Assembly: GCF_026210795.1 (NCBI RefSeq)
Contig: NC_089441.1
Coordinates: 434,001-498,000 of the forward strand
Source of the DNA: Rhizophagus irregularis
Lineage: Eukaryota > Glomeromycota > Glomeromycetes > Glomerales > Glomeraceae
Direction of reading: 5' to 3'
Length of the DNA stretch: 64,000 nucleotides
Below the pieces are notes generated by a model. It did no database searches. It worked only from the letters and a program-made list of their open reading frames with translations, and was not told the DNA's origin. The translations under genes and the position numbers were made by a program. Of the stretch, positions 35,642-46,900 are shown in pieces; positions within the stretch are counted from its first letter, which is position 1, and the number at the start of each line of letters is the position of its first letter.

Positions 35642-38600
35642 ATGGAATCTATTACTGCTACAAATACTTTACACACTATTTTTAATTTTCTTGATAGAAA
35701 TGATATTACACTTAGCGAGGTTATTAATTATGGCGTTCAATTTGATAGCGCTGATATATTACCCAATAGTTTTGATATTAATGAAGAGTGGGATGATGAT
35801 AAGCAAGATTACGAAGCAATGAAATTGCTCCCAGAAAAATATAAAGATTGTGTTTGTATAAGATCAACTCCCGATGGAAACTGCTTTTTTAATAGTGCTT
35901 CTTTAATTGTATTTGGAAATGAAAATTTTAATATTCAGTTGCGATTAGCTGTAATGGTTGAATTAATGATACACTCCCAATTTTATTTGCAACAAAAAAT
36001 TTTTGAACAGGATATTATTTATCGGGAAGAAGCATTGAATAGTGGAAATAGTAGAATTATAAATAATAATTATGGTTTTAAGAAAGAGAGCGAATATATT
36101 TCAGAATTAAAATTGATGTGTAAACCAAATTCCTGGAATTCTATGATAGCATTTTTTGGACTAGCATCGGTATTACATAGACCAATTGAGTCTCTTTTTC
36201 CAAATACGAATAATAAATTTATGAACCAGATTTATAATCGCATAATTTTACCAAGACAAAATACGAAAGATTTGCCTAAATGTATTATTATGTGGAGTTC
36301 CTGTTCCGCAAAACAATTTCAAATGACTTACCAAGCAAATCATTTCGTACCAGTTTTTAAAAGAAAAAATAATTTTATACAAGACTTACCATTCTCACAA
36401 AATAATTTTATTGATTTATCTATCTTTAAAGATGATGAATTACTTGTTATGCAAAATTGTTTATCTATCGCTAAAGACAAAGAGCCTGTTTATGATGAAA
36501 TTAAGTGTGAAGATTATAATTATAATTTCCAATCGGTATATAATGATGATGATGATAATTATCAATCCTCTATCAAGAATGATCATCAATTGCAACCCGT
36601 TATTGAAAATGATAAAAGAAAACAAAATCAAAACTTAGCAGGATTATTTATGGGTATTGATAGTTCATTTATACCTAATGTTGAAAATATTAATGGCTAT
36701 TTAATTTATCAAGAAGCTAAAGATTTTCAATTTACAATTACTCGAAAAGATGCATTAGATAAATTAATTTTATGCGTTATTGATGATCAAGAACCCAATT
36801 ATTATTGGAGGTCGTGGCAAGTTAGCAATTATTATTTGGTTGAATTACTCAGAAAACAGTCAGAATTCCCACCACAAATATCCATAACTGTTAAAAAAAC
36901 ATATGAATCAAACAAAATTCTAACAAAGTATTGTTATTGTGGTGGATGTAATATAAATGAAAAGGTTACGTTTAAAATAGCAATTAATAAACTTGATTTA
37001 ATTAGTTCTGAAAATTTAGTCAATATTTCTGTAATATTTTCACTTAATAAAAACCAATGTAAGCACTTAGAAGGAAAAACATTTGGACAATGTCGTGGGT
37101 TATCTAGACAGAAATTAATGGAATTTGATTGTAAATCACCTCGTAATATTCGAAAGCAAATTTTATCAACTGTTAAAAGTGAAATTAGATATACTGGTAA
37201 TCGACAAGGTATACCATCAGCCAATTCTGCAAGGATGATCAATTCGGCTAAAAAAACAAACAAACAGCTAGGTTATAATTTATGTGAACGACTTCATGCA
37301 GCAATTTTAGATATTAACAGAAAAGAAAAAGATGAATTTCTTAGAATAAATGGTTCAAAATCTGCAGTTAAACGCCGGATATGGGGCTTTATTCAAGAAC
37401 CTATTCAAACTCAACCATTATCAATACCAATATTTAATGAAGCTGCAATTGTTTACTATCATGATCATGTGCATGAAAATCCAGGAATTTTTCTAGATTA
37501 TACGGGACAATTAGTAAAGTCAATTCCATATTGTCTCACAAGTATAAATAATACTACAGAAAATTACAAGAGAATCTTGAATGCATTTTTTACAATGCCA
37601 TTATTAGGTAAAAAATCAGATGCGCCTCCAGTAGATGTATTTGAACTTGTAACTAATGATCTATCTGCTAATAATCTTCAGCATTATTTACACATTTACC
37701 GACAAAAAGAATTACAATTATTTAATTCTAATTCAGTTCCCTACTTAATAAATACTGATTGTGCACGTAATTTACTGGTTGCAGTATTAAAAGAATATAA
37801 TAATGAAACTCCAGAACAATATTTTAATAGAATTATTAATACTATTATAACAAATGAAGAATTTGATAGTTCAAAAGTATTGGTTGGATGGTGTTATGGT
37901 CATGCTATAAGGGCAGTGCGCCATCACATTAGATCAAAGAAATTTACAATTGAAGAAGGTGGTAGTAGAGAAATTTTAGCAAAATTTGCTATGCGAGTAT
38001 GGAATTCAGTAAGAGTAAAAGAGAATATTGATGAAATAGAAAATGAAATAGATAGATGGGAATGGTTGATGATACAAAAAAATTTAGAATTAATTAATAA
38101 AAGGGTGTCGTTAATTAAAAAAAATAGATTTCGTGACAATTTTGGTGAAATAAGTTTACATGATTTGCCAAGTATAGATTTTGAATCAAATCAGAATCTC
38201 GAAGATCTAGATTTAGCAGTATATCCACAAAATTTACCACTAAATTCTGACAAAATAAATAATACTTGGACGTATACTATTATGGGCGATCCTTTATTAA
38301 AAATCATACAAAATTATAATAGTTACGAACTATTGATATTACAACTGGGTATAAATATTAATGTACAACTAGATATAACAACACAATCAATTATAAATCC
38401 TTTCTATAGTATCAATTTAAAGAATTATCTAGAAAGATTTTGGTGGAAAACAATTATTTTGTGGAGTAACTTAATTCCAGCAATAAAAAACAGAACCAGG
38501 CGTACAACAGCGACTGTTGAGGTAGAAAATAATATAGTTAAAAATTTTGATATTGGTAAAAAAAATCTCCCAATTGATGAATATATTTATGTTCGTACTC

Positions 38601-39068
38601 AAACCTTAAAATCAACACAAAACTTAATTGCTGAGAGGTTAATGTGTAGAAGGTAAAAGTTTTGCATCTTATTTAATAATAATGATAATAAAATAATTAT
38701 TCTGATACTAAATAATTATATAATCTAGTTTTGGCCAACAGAATCAAGATCAAAATGAATTGAACGAGCAATGGCAACCCAAAAAGAAACGAACTTTTAC
38801 AAATGAAGAATCAAGAATAATAAAAAATTTTAAAATAGTTATGGATTATAGAAAAAATACTGATTCCCCAAGTCAATACAGAATAGCTCGTGAAATACGA
38901 GAAATTTCAACACAAAATATCGGTTTTAATCAGTCTATGGTATCTCGTTTGTACAATGGTATTGATATTCCTAAATGTGATAGAACAATAACGGCAATTA
39001 ACAACTGGATTGATAAAGAGTTGGAAAAGAAGGAAAATCAAGAGAATTTAAATAGAGAAATTATCTAG
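35642..39068 (+). CDS. OTU-domain MULE transposase (2 exons, 1,116 aa)
   Basis: Exon 1 is 35642-38652 and exon 2 is 38729-39068. The 76-nt intron has GTAAAA, a TACTAA branch-like site and CTAG. Splicing skips the stop at 38654 and joins in phase to a frame that has no ATG of its own. Domains: OTU cysteine-protease fold at ~65-240 (DGNCFF with Cys81; NHFVPV with His234); a Cys cluster at 431-436 (CYCGGC) and a following GQCRGLSRQ block, likely DNA or zinc binding; the catalytic core with Asp619 (LDYTG), Asp706 (NTDCA), CxxH at 751-754 and Glu960 or Glu962 (TTATVEVENN), the DD(CxxH)E pattern of MULE transposases; and an HTH-like tail in exon 2 (SMVSRLYNG). It should cut and paste the element via its 115-bp ends. 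The OTU part may remove ubiquitin from host factors or from itself, which is inference. No lesions are seen. Confidence 0.85.
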
Positions 39069-39510
39069 AATTTTTGAGATAACGTTTATTACAATATTTT
39101 TTTTGTTGCGTTGCATTAATAAAATAAATGACTAAGTCTTTATTAAGACTAATTGTACATATACTTTATTAAATTAACAATTTTCTGATCTCCAATAAAC
39201 AAACAAAATTCTAATATAAAATAATAAAAATAAATTGAGACGCGTCAAATAAAAAGAACCATACCTTAGAATGAACATTTCGCCCAGACAAATAAATTAA
39301 GGTGTCAGCAGAAACACTAAATTACGTAAAAAAACATAAGAGTAATGGCAATAATAAAATTTTGTATTTAAATATATATAAAACTAAATAAAAGTAAATA
39401 ACTCATGACCGAAATTTTTTTTTTTTTACTTCATATCGTACGAAAGAAAAAAAAATGTTGTACAGCTTTTTTTATTTAAACTGTTTATTTGGTTAATTAA
39501 ATGTCTATAC

Positions 39511-39625
39511 ACAAGCCACAGTTTAAATCCAAAAAGGGTGATTCTCAGGGGTAAAATTATTTACTTTCGGATTGCACGGAATTCCGAAAATTTCGGAAAT
39601 TTTCTTAGGAAAAATACATGATTAT
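39511..39625 (-). repeat. Right terminal inverted repeat of the MULE (115 bp)
   Basis: Exact reverse complement of 35082-35196 by direct reading. It is followed at once by the second TAAAAAATG. Confidence 0.9.
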
Positions 39626-41035
39626 TAAAAAATGTCAGGCTTGACGTTTTTGTAATTAAAAAATCAAAAAAATGACTTTTTTAGTTAAAAAACGTCAGGC
39701 TTGACGTTTTTGTAATTAAAAAATCAAAAAAATGACTTTTTTAGTTAAAAAATGTCAGGCTTGACGTTATTGTAATTAAAAAATCAAAAAAAATGACTTT
39801 TTCAGTTAAAAAACGTCAGACTTGACGTTTTTGTAATTAAAAAGTCAAAAAAAATGACTTTTTCAGTTAAAAAACGTCAGACTTGACATTTTTGTAATTA
39901 AAAAATAAAAAAAAAATGACTTTTTTAGTTAAAAAACGTCAGACATGACATTTTTGTGATTAAAAATAAAAAAAATGATTTTTTTAATTAAAAACGTCAG
40001 ATTTGACGTTTTTGTAATTAAAAAATCAAAAAAATGACTTTTTTAGTTAAAAAACATCAGACTTGACGTTTTTTAATTAAAAAATCAAAAAAAAAAATGA
40101 TTTTTTTAGTTAAAAACGTCAGACATGACATTTTTGTGATTAAAAATAAAAAAAATGATTTTTTAATTAAAAACGTCAGATTTGACATTTTTATGATTCA
40201 AAAAATTATTTTTTACGTTAGATTTGACAATTTTGTAATTAAAAATCAAAAAAATTGATTTTTTTAGTTAAAAACGTCAGACTTGACGTTTTTGTAATTA
40301 AAAAATCAAAAAAAAATGATTTTTTAATTAAAAACGTCAGACTCGACGTTTTTGTAATTAAAAAATCAAAAAAATGATTTTTTTAATTAAAAACGTCAGA
40401 CTTGACGTTTTTGTGATTAAAAATCAAAAAAAATATTGGTTTTTTTTAATTAAAAATGTCAGACTTGATGTTTTTGTGATTAAAAATCAAAAAAAATATT
40501 GATTTTTTAATTAAAAACGTCAGACTTGGCATTTTGTAATTAAAAATCAAAAAAATATTGTTTTTTTTAATTAAAAATGTCAGACTTGACGTTTTTGTAA
40601 TTAAAAAATCAAAAAAAATGATTTTTTTGATTAAAAATGTCAGACTTGATGTTTTTGTAATTAAAAAATCAAAAAAAATGATTTTTTTGATTAAAAACGT
40701 TAGACTTGACATTATTGTAATTAAAAAATCAAAAAAAAATGATTTTTTTGATTAAAAACGTCAGACTTGACATTTTTGTTATTAAAAAATCAAAAAAATG
40801 ATTTTTTTAATTAAAAAACGTCAGACTTGACATTTTTGTGATTAAAAAATAAAAATCAAAAAAATATTGGTTTTTTTTAATTAAAAACGTCAGACTTGAC
40901 GTTTTTGTTATTAAAAAATCAAAAAAAAAATGATTTTTTTAATTAAAAACGTCAGACTTTGACATTTTTGTGATTAAAAATCAAAAAAATATTGGTTTTT
41001 TAATTAAAAACGTCAGTCTTGACATTTTTTGTTAA
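39626..41035. repeat. 60-bp minisatellite, right block (~23 units)
   Basis: It continues the left block in the same orientation. Units next to the transposon carry GTCAGGCTTGACG and are regular. Farther right they become GTCAGACTTGACATTTTTGTGATT variants with A-tract length changes and fade into AAAACGTTTTT variants up to about 41170. The frames at 40446-40755 are products of this array. Confidence 0.9.
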
Positions 41036-41344
41036 AAAAATAAAAAATGAAGAAAAAACGTTTTTGCGTTATTTTTTTTATAATTTTATATGGAAAAATG
41101 CCAAAACGTTTTTTTCTTAATAGTAATGCAAAAAAAAAGGTTTTTGGCATTTTTTTTAATAATATTATATGAAAAAACGCTGAAACATTTTTTTTACAAT
41201 TTTTTTATTTTTTTGCAATATTTTATGAAATTTTAATGATCAACAAAAAAATGAAATTATGCAAATATTGAATGATGCAACAATTTAACAGGGACTTTTA
41301 GTGGCACAGGAAGAGTTTTTGCGAAAAGTTGGCATTAGAAGTTT

Positions 41345-41452
41345 TTTTCATTGTCATTGTCATTGACATTGTCATTGTCATTGACATTGACATTGACATT
41401 GACATTGACATTGTCATTGTCACTGACATTGACATTGTCATTGACATTTTTT
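41345..41452. repeat. CATTGT/CATTGA hexanucleotide microsatellite
   Basis: About 17 hexamer units alternate between TCATTG and ACATTG. They give an artefactual frame reading (DI/VI)n at 41329-41556, which I do not call a gene. Confidence 0.9.
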
Positions 41453-41696
41453 TTTTTTTATATAAGATTAATCTGAGAGTTTTTTACCAAAAAGGAAATT
41501 TTTTTATAAAAAGGGAAATGATTTTCAATTTCGAGGCAATTCAGCAGGTGTTTTAATAACAAATTGAGAAATGATTTTCATAGAAAATCTCGTGACAAAA
41601 TTTATAATAAATTTAAAATAAATGATCAACAAAAATGATCAACAAAATCGTTACTAGTTTTATAAAAAACGCCCAATAATATCTTTTTATTGTTTT

Positions 41697-41713
41697 AAAA
41701 TGTTTAGCTTATT
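41697..41713. repeat. 17-bp target-site duplication of the LINE, left copy
   Basis: AAAATGTTTAGCTTATT, found again at 49724-49740 after the A-rich tail. The leading AAAA at the right copy may belong to the tail, so at least 13 bp (TGTTTAGCTTATT) is secure. Confidence 0.9.
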
Positions 41714-41792
41714 ATATATATGGGCGAACTCTTTCTTGCAAATTGTTAAAATCGCTTAAAATCCGCAGTAAATATCTAACAATTTATAGAAA

Positions 41793-43943
41793 ATGTCTGG
41801 AAACGCTAAACGAGGTGGTAGAGGTGGTAGACAAACACGTAGCTCAAGCCGTAATTCCCAAGCAGGTGGAAGTAGGCCGACTAGTCCTGAAAACCAGTTC
41901 ACCTTCAGTGCACCGAAGGAAACTGCTTCTCATCATGAGAGTATTTGGAATACCTATCGGAAAAAGCCTCAGCCAACTTCTGACAAAAAACTGACAGAAA
42001 CTATGGAAGCTGAACGTGCTATGGACATGGAAAAAGAAATTGTTCAGGATACTTATGGTCCAAACTCCAAATCTTCTTCTGGTAACGACAAAGGGAAAGC
42101 TACTGAAAAGTCCAAGGTGGTCGCGAAAGATTTGTCACGTGACCCTCCCTTACCTCCGCAGAATATTGTAAACAATGTGAATGGAACTAATAAGGTTCCG
42201 ACTCTTAACAAAGAAATTATTTCAACTCCTCATAAGGATCAACAACAATCTGTTGTTTTGCCTAATCAGGATAGGATTAATCTGCAAGCCGATCAAGGGT
42301 CCCAGCCCATGGATGTTGATCCTAGTAATTCTAACAAAGACCCGTCGATCATTACTATAGAAAAAGTAAAAGAACACATTGCACTTGTTCCATATGGTGA
42401 GCTTATTGGAGGAAAAAATCTAAAAACTACCAAAATTAAAAAGGCGCTACAAACCTATAATATCCAGTATAACAAACAACTTCCAGTTACCCCGTTGGGA
42501 AAGCAAGGGGCGAAGGTATCATTTTTGGACAAAGAAAAATTTGACCAATTTCTTAAAATAGAACTTGTTATTCAGGAGCAAAAAGAAGGTGATTCGGGTG
42601 AAGTGTTTAATGTGAAACTGCAACCTACCCCATTAAAGCCTGAAAAGGTGGCTACTACAAATGACAAGGATAGTGATACATCACAAAATTCCAATAATCG
42701 TACAATTCAAGTGATTGATATTCCCGCGTTTAGACAGGTACGCGAAATTCGTGAGTCCTTTGAAGATCTTGGCGAAATTGAGAAGATTTATACGAGAGGT
42801 GCTGGTCTTTACCAAGTTGCTTTTATTACGTATAAGGATGCTACTTCTATTGATTACTTTAAAGAGCAATGGAGTTATCATATTAACAAAGACATAGTTA
42901 GAGTTTTACCATTGTTATTGAGCAAAGAGGAACGCGAGAAAAGGAAACAATTCTCGTTAAGATTATCTGGGTTACATTATCAAACTAGTGGTTATGATCT
43001 CAAGGAAGTTATGACACAATGTAAAGGGAAAACTTGTTTTATCCCAGCTGTTATGATTCGTGGTAAATATCAAAGATGTCGCTATGCTTACATTCATTTT
43101 TCTTCGCGAGATGATTTGGTGGCAGCCAGACAAATGAATATTGAATTCAAAAAGGGCAACGCTGGTACTCGACAATTATACTAGAGTAAAGAGGAAGATC
43201 GCATTTGTAATATTTGCGGTAATCCCACTCATATGGCCAAAGACTGTACTAACAAAGATATTAACAAATCTCATTCTAAACGGTTTGTTAGTGGCGCTGA
43301 TAATTGGAAAAATCTAAAAAAGTCGTATGCAGATGCGGCTAAATCTAAACAAAAGCCCAGAAATAATTCTAAATCTAATAATAATATTCCCTCTGGATCA
43401 CGTGATCAAGGAAGACCTCGCAGTAATCATGATAATAATGATGACGATAGTGATGACTTTAATAACCATCCGATGTTTTTAAAATTCAAGGAACAAATTA
43501 TTAATACTATAAGGAAGGTTGAAGATAAATTGTTCAATATGGAGTCGCTTATTAGCGATACTGGCAAGCAAATTGGTGAAGTTGTTACAACTCAACAAGC
43601 GCTTAAATGTGATAAAGCGCATCCAGTTCCAGTTAGTAAGAAAAAGAAAAATCAACAATCTGATAATAATACAGAAGCTAAAGCGAAAAGACGCTGTAAA
43701 AGTGATTCTGAATCGAGTGAAGATGAAGATGAACTTGCGAATAAGTCCAATATTCAATCACGACAATTCCAAAAATCCGATCAAAACATTCAAAATATTG
43801 TTGCTCAACAGAAGCAAATACAACAAAATCACCAGGAAACTAAATCCTTACTTTCATCTCTTTACAACATGTTAGCTGGTGGCCCTTCAGCTTCATCATT
43901 ATTGGGGGATAATGATGAAGTTTTTGACGATTCCGCCGTATAA
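41793..43943 (+). pseudogene. LINE ORF1 (nucleic-acid-binding protein) with one in-frame stop
   Basis: 717 codons from the ATG at 41793 to TAA at 43943, interrupted only by TAG at 43182-43184 (codon 464). The same frame continues beyond it. The N-terminus is low-complexity, Ser/Gly/Arg- and Pro-rich. An RRM-like fold follows at ~305-370 (IQVIDIPAFRQVREI ... GLYQVAFITY). Directly after the stop lies a CCHC zinc knuckle (CNICGNPTHMAKDC, 43206-43247), then a basic and acidic low-complexity tail. ORF1 proteins coat the LINE RNA. As written, the upstream product would lack the knuckle. TAG could come from a single change of a Trp codon, or the stop could be read through. Confidence 0.8.
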
Positions 43944-43951
43944 TTATTTTT

Positions 43952-46900
43952 ATGATGAACAATAATATAATTTCTTCTTCTAGTTCGAACATTCAACAAC
44001 AAAAAAATTTCCCCCAAATAGAAAATAACAATCCAATTATTACAAAAGAATCTTTAAAACATTCTTCAATAACGAAAATAGCTACTACGAATATTCGTAC
44101 CCTTAGTAAAGATAAATTAATTTTCACGTTAGACGCGATGAAAAACAATGATATTGACATATATGGATTAGCCGAGACTAATCTTTCTTATAGACAATCA
44201 AAAATTTGGCAACAACAATTTGGTTTCCATGGTTATTTTGATTATTCACAACAAGGGGGTAAAGGTCAAGGCGTAGGAATTATCGTTAGCGATAAATACG
44301 ATATATTTGTTCATAAAGCGGTTGGTCATAAAGGCCGCGTTTTATATTTAGACTTAAATTTTAGTCAAAAGAAAAATGTTAGGTTAATTCAGGTGTACAT
44401 TAACGCTAATAAAAAAGAAAGAACACAAATTGAGGAGCTATATCAATATATCGAACATATTATCGATGATGGGAAAAACAGAAATATGGAAATAATCATT
44501 ATGGGTGATTTCAACATTAATTATAGAAAATACTTGATGTCATTTGTTAATAATAGATGGTATTTCAAATTGTTCAAAATGCTAGAAAACAGACACCTTT
44601 TAGATACAATTCCGATATTTAACGAAGATGACGAAAATATATATACTTATATTCCGCCTAATGATTCTAACGAAAAATCAAGAATAGATTATATTTGGGC
44701 TTCATTACCAATACTTGGCCACAGTTTAAATAGTACTGTAATAGAAAATGATCATTTTACAACTGATCATAATACTGTCACTTTATCGCTTGATATACAA
44801 TTATTTATAGGAAAAACATTACCTAAGATTAACAAAAGTAAAAAGAAAATAACTCGTACTGTGTTTTTATATGATGAAATGGATCAGGAAGATGATGAAT
44901 TTACATGGGACAATTTCCGTGCTGATTTGGATCATGAAATCGAAAGTATCAAACTCAAGGATCGTTCGATCACGAAAAGAAAACATGTTGATCATGTGTG
45001 GGATTCTCTTAGACAACTTATCATGAAATCTGCTAATGAAAATATAAAAAACAAAAAAGTTATAAAACAGAAAATCAAATGTGCTCCTGAGAAAAAGTTG
45101 TCAGTTTACTTTGATTTAAGATATATCATTAACCGTATTCAAGAAATCCGCTCATGTATCACAGGATTAAGAAACCATCCAAATCAGGAAATGATCGACA
45201 AATGGATTAATTATCAAAACGCGATAATTAAGATAAAAGACAAGTATGAGTTAGTTACTTCTGACAATAATTTTAATTTTTTAGATAATGATCAGTTCCA
45301 TAGTTATCTTGACGAACTTAATGAAATTAGAAAACAATTGAGAATTGTTTTTAAACTTGAACTTAACATTATGGAACAAGAACAAATTATCTCTAACATC
45401 AAAAAGCGATGTGATAATTATAAAGATGATCAAGGGAGAATGATTCAATCTATTACAGAAAAAGAAATGGTTTCTATTTCAATTGAAAAAATTTATAAGA
45501 AAGATCATAATGGTAATGAAGTTTTAATTACCGATGAGAATCAGGTGCTGGAAGAAACAAATCGTCATTTTCAAACAGTGGCGGGCTCTGTTAATAGAAA
45601 GAAACCAATACAAGGCAGATGGAAAGAACAATATAAACCACAGCCTCATATTAACGAAAATATATATTCTAGTATTATGGACGCTCCATCTTATGATGAA
45701 TGGTTAGATATTATTCGACAACTATCTAATGGAAAAGCAACAGGACCTTCAGGCGTGTCAAATGAAATGTTGAAACATCTAAGTGATGATTGTAATCATA
45801 TTTTATATTATTTAATTTGTAAAATTATAGAATTAGGATATTTACCAAAACAATGGAAAGAAGCGACGGTCTTTCCTATTGCTAAACCTAAACCCTTTAA
45901 TTGTGAATTATCAAATTCTCACCCTATTACTCTTTTAGAAACTACTCGAAAAGCACTTATTTCCTTGCTAAATCGTCGTTTAGCAATTATTTTGAAAGAT
46001 AATAACGTATTAAAGGCAAATCAATTCGCTGGTCTGCCTAAACAATCAACATTTGAACCGATAAGGATTATGAATGAAGTTATTCAAGATTCAATCGATA
46101 ATAATAATGAATTATGGATACTCTCTCAGGATATGGGAAAGGCTTATGATCGTGTGAACATTTTTCAACTCAAAAAAGTGATGGATAGAATTAAAATTCC
46201 TAACGATTTTTCGTCCCTCATTTTAGAACTTTTTAAAGATAGAAAAAATCAAGTAATCACTGCATATGGAAAAACTGCACCTTATGATGTTCTTACAGGA
46301 ATTGATCAAGGAGAAGTAATTTCACCGTTGCTTTGGTGTATTTATTACGATCCTCTTTTAGCAGAAATTGATAAACAACAATTGGGATATAATATTTCTT
46401 GTATATCAAAATCAGTTGTTCAAGAAGAAGGTGTTCTTAATCAACAAAATGTTTCCATTATGGCGTATATGGATGATACTCAATGGATTACTGATGAAAA
46501 GTCAAAATTGGAAAAAATGTTATACATCGCTGATACATTTTATCGTCTTAATGATATTCAAATTAACAAAGAAAAGTCTGAGCTTATGATGAGGCCTACA
46601 ACTGAGAAGCGTAAATATTCTCATAATTATAATGACAAAATTTCAATCAAGTTTGGTCGTGAAGAAATTAATATTAAAGCCAAACATCCACACGAACCTA
46701 TGCGTATTCTGGGAGTATATTTCAATATTGAACATGATGGAAATTATTTGATGTTCAAGATCAAGAATGAAATAGACCATTTAGTTAATCTTATGTATAA
46801 AAAGAAAATTACTGATAAACATATTTTATATATATTTAATAGAATTATCGTTCCTCGAGTTGAATACTGGTCACAAGTTATGGCTTTATCGAAAACACAA

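Larger units (their letters stand above)
35082..39625 (+). mobile_element. Mutator-like (MULE) DNA transposon, 4,544 bp, complete
   Basis: Inverted ends of 115 bp (35082-35196 and 39511-39625) match perfectly by eye. The element is flanked by a 9-bp duplication, the usual MULE length, and carries one spliced gene. Perfect ends and an exact duplication point to recent insertion. Non-coding parts are 35197-35641 and 39069-39510, the latter A/T-rich. Confidence 0.9.

Noticed and set aside
35544-35822. 92-codon frame at the start of the transposase gene
   Set aside because: Overlaps the transposase in another frame; the product is unstructured and hydrophobic with no support.
38760-39068. Separate small gene of 102 codons
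   Set aside because: It has no ATG (it would begin with TTG), and it joins in phase to the preceding frame through a good 76-nt intron.
40446-40755. Coding frames with repeated TFLIKK or DVFVIKKS phrases
   Set aside because: They are translations of the minisatellite, appear on both strands, and have no other support.
34546-41035. Regular 60-bp repeats resembling a CRISPR-like array
   Set aside because: Units are contiguous and nearly identical with no unique spacers, the DNA is eukaryotic, and the gene inside is a transposon with its own inverted ends.
41329-41556. Ile/Asp/Val repeat protein
   Set aside because: It is the product of a hexanucleotide microsatellite.
43479-43875. Frames of 92 and 118 codons inside LINE ORF1
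   Set aside because: Shadows of ORF1 in other frames.
43233-43943. A third LINE gene with the frame after the stop
   Set aside because: It is in the same frame as ORF1 and the zinc knuckle lies before its first ATG, so it is the rest of ORF1 after a single TAG.
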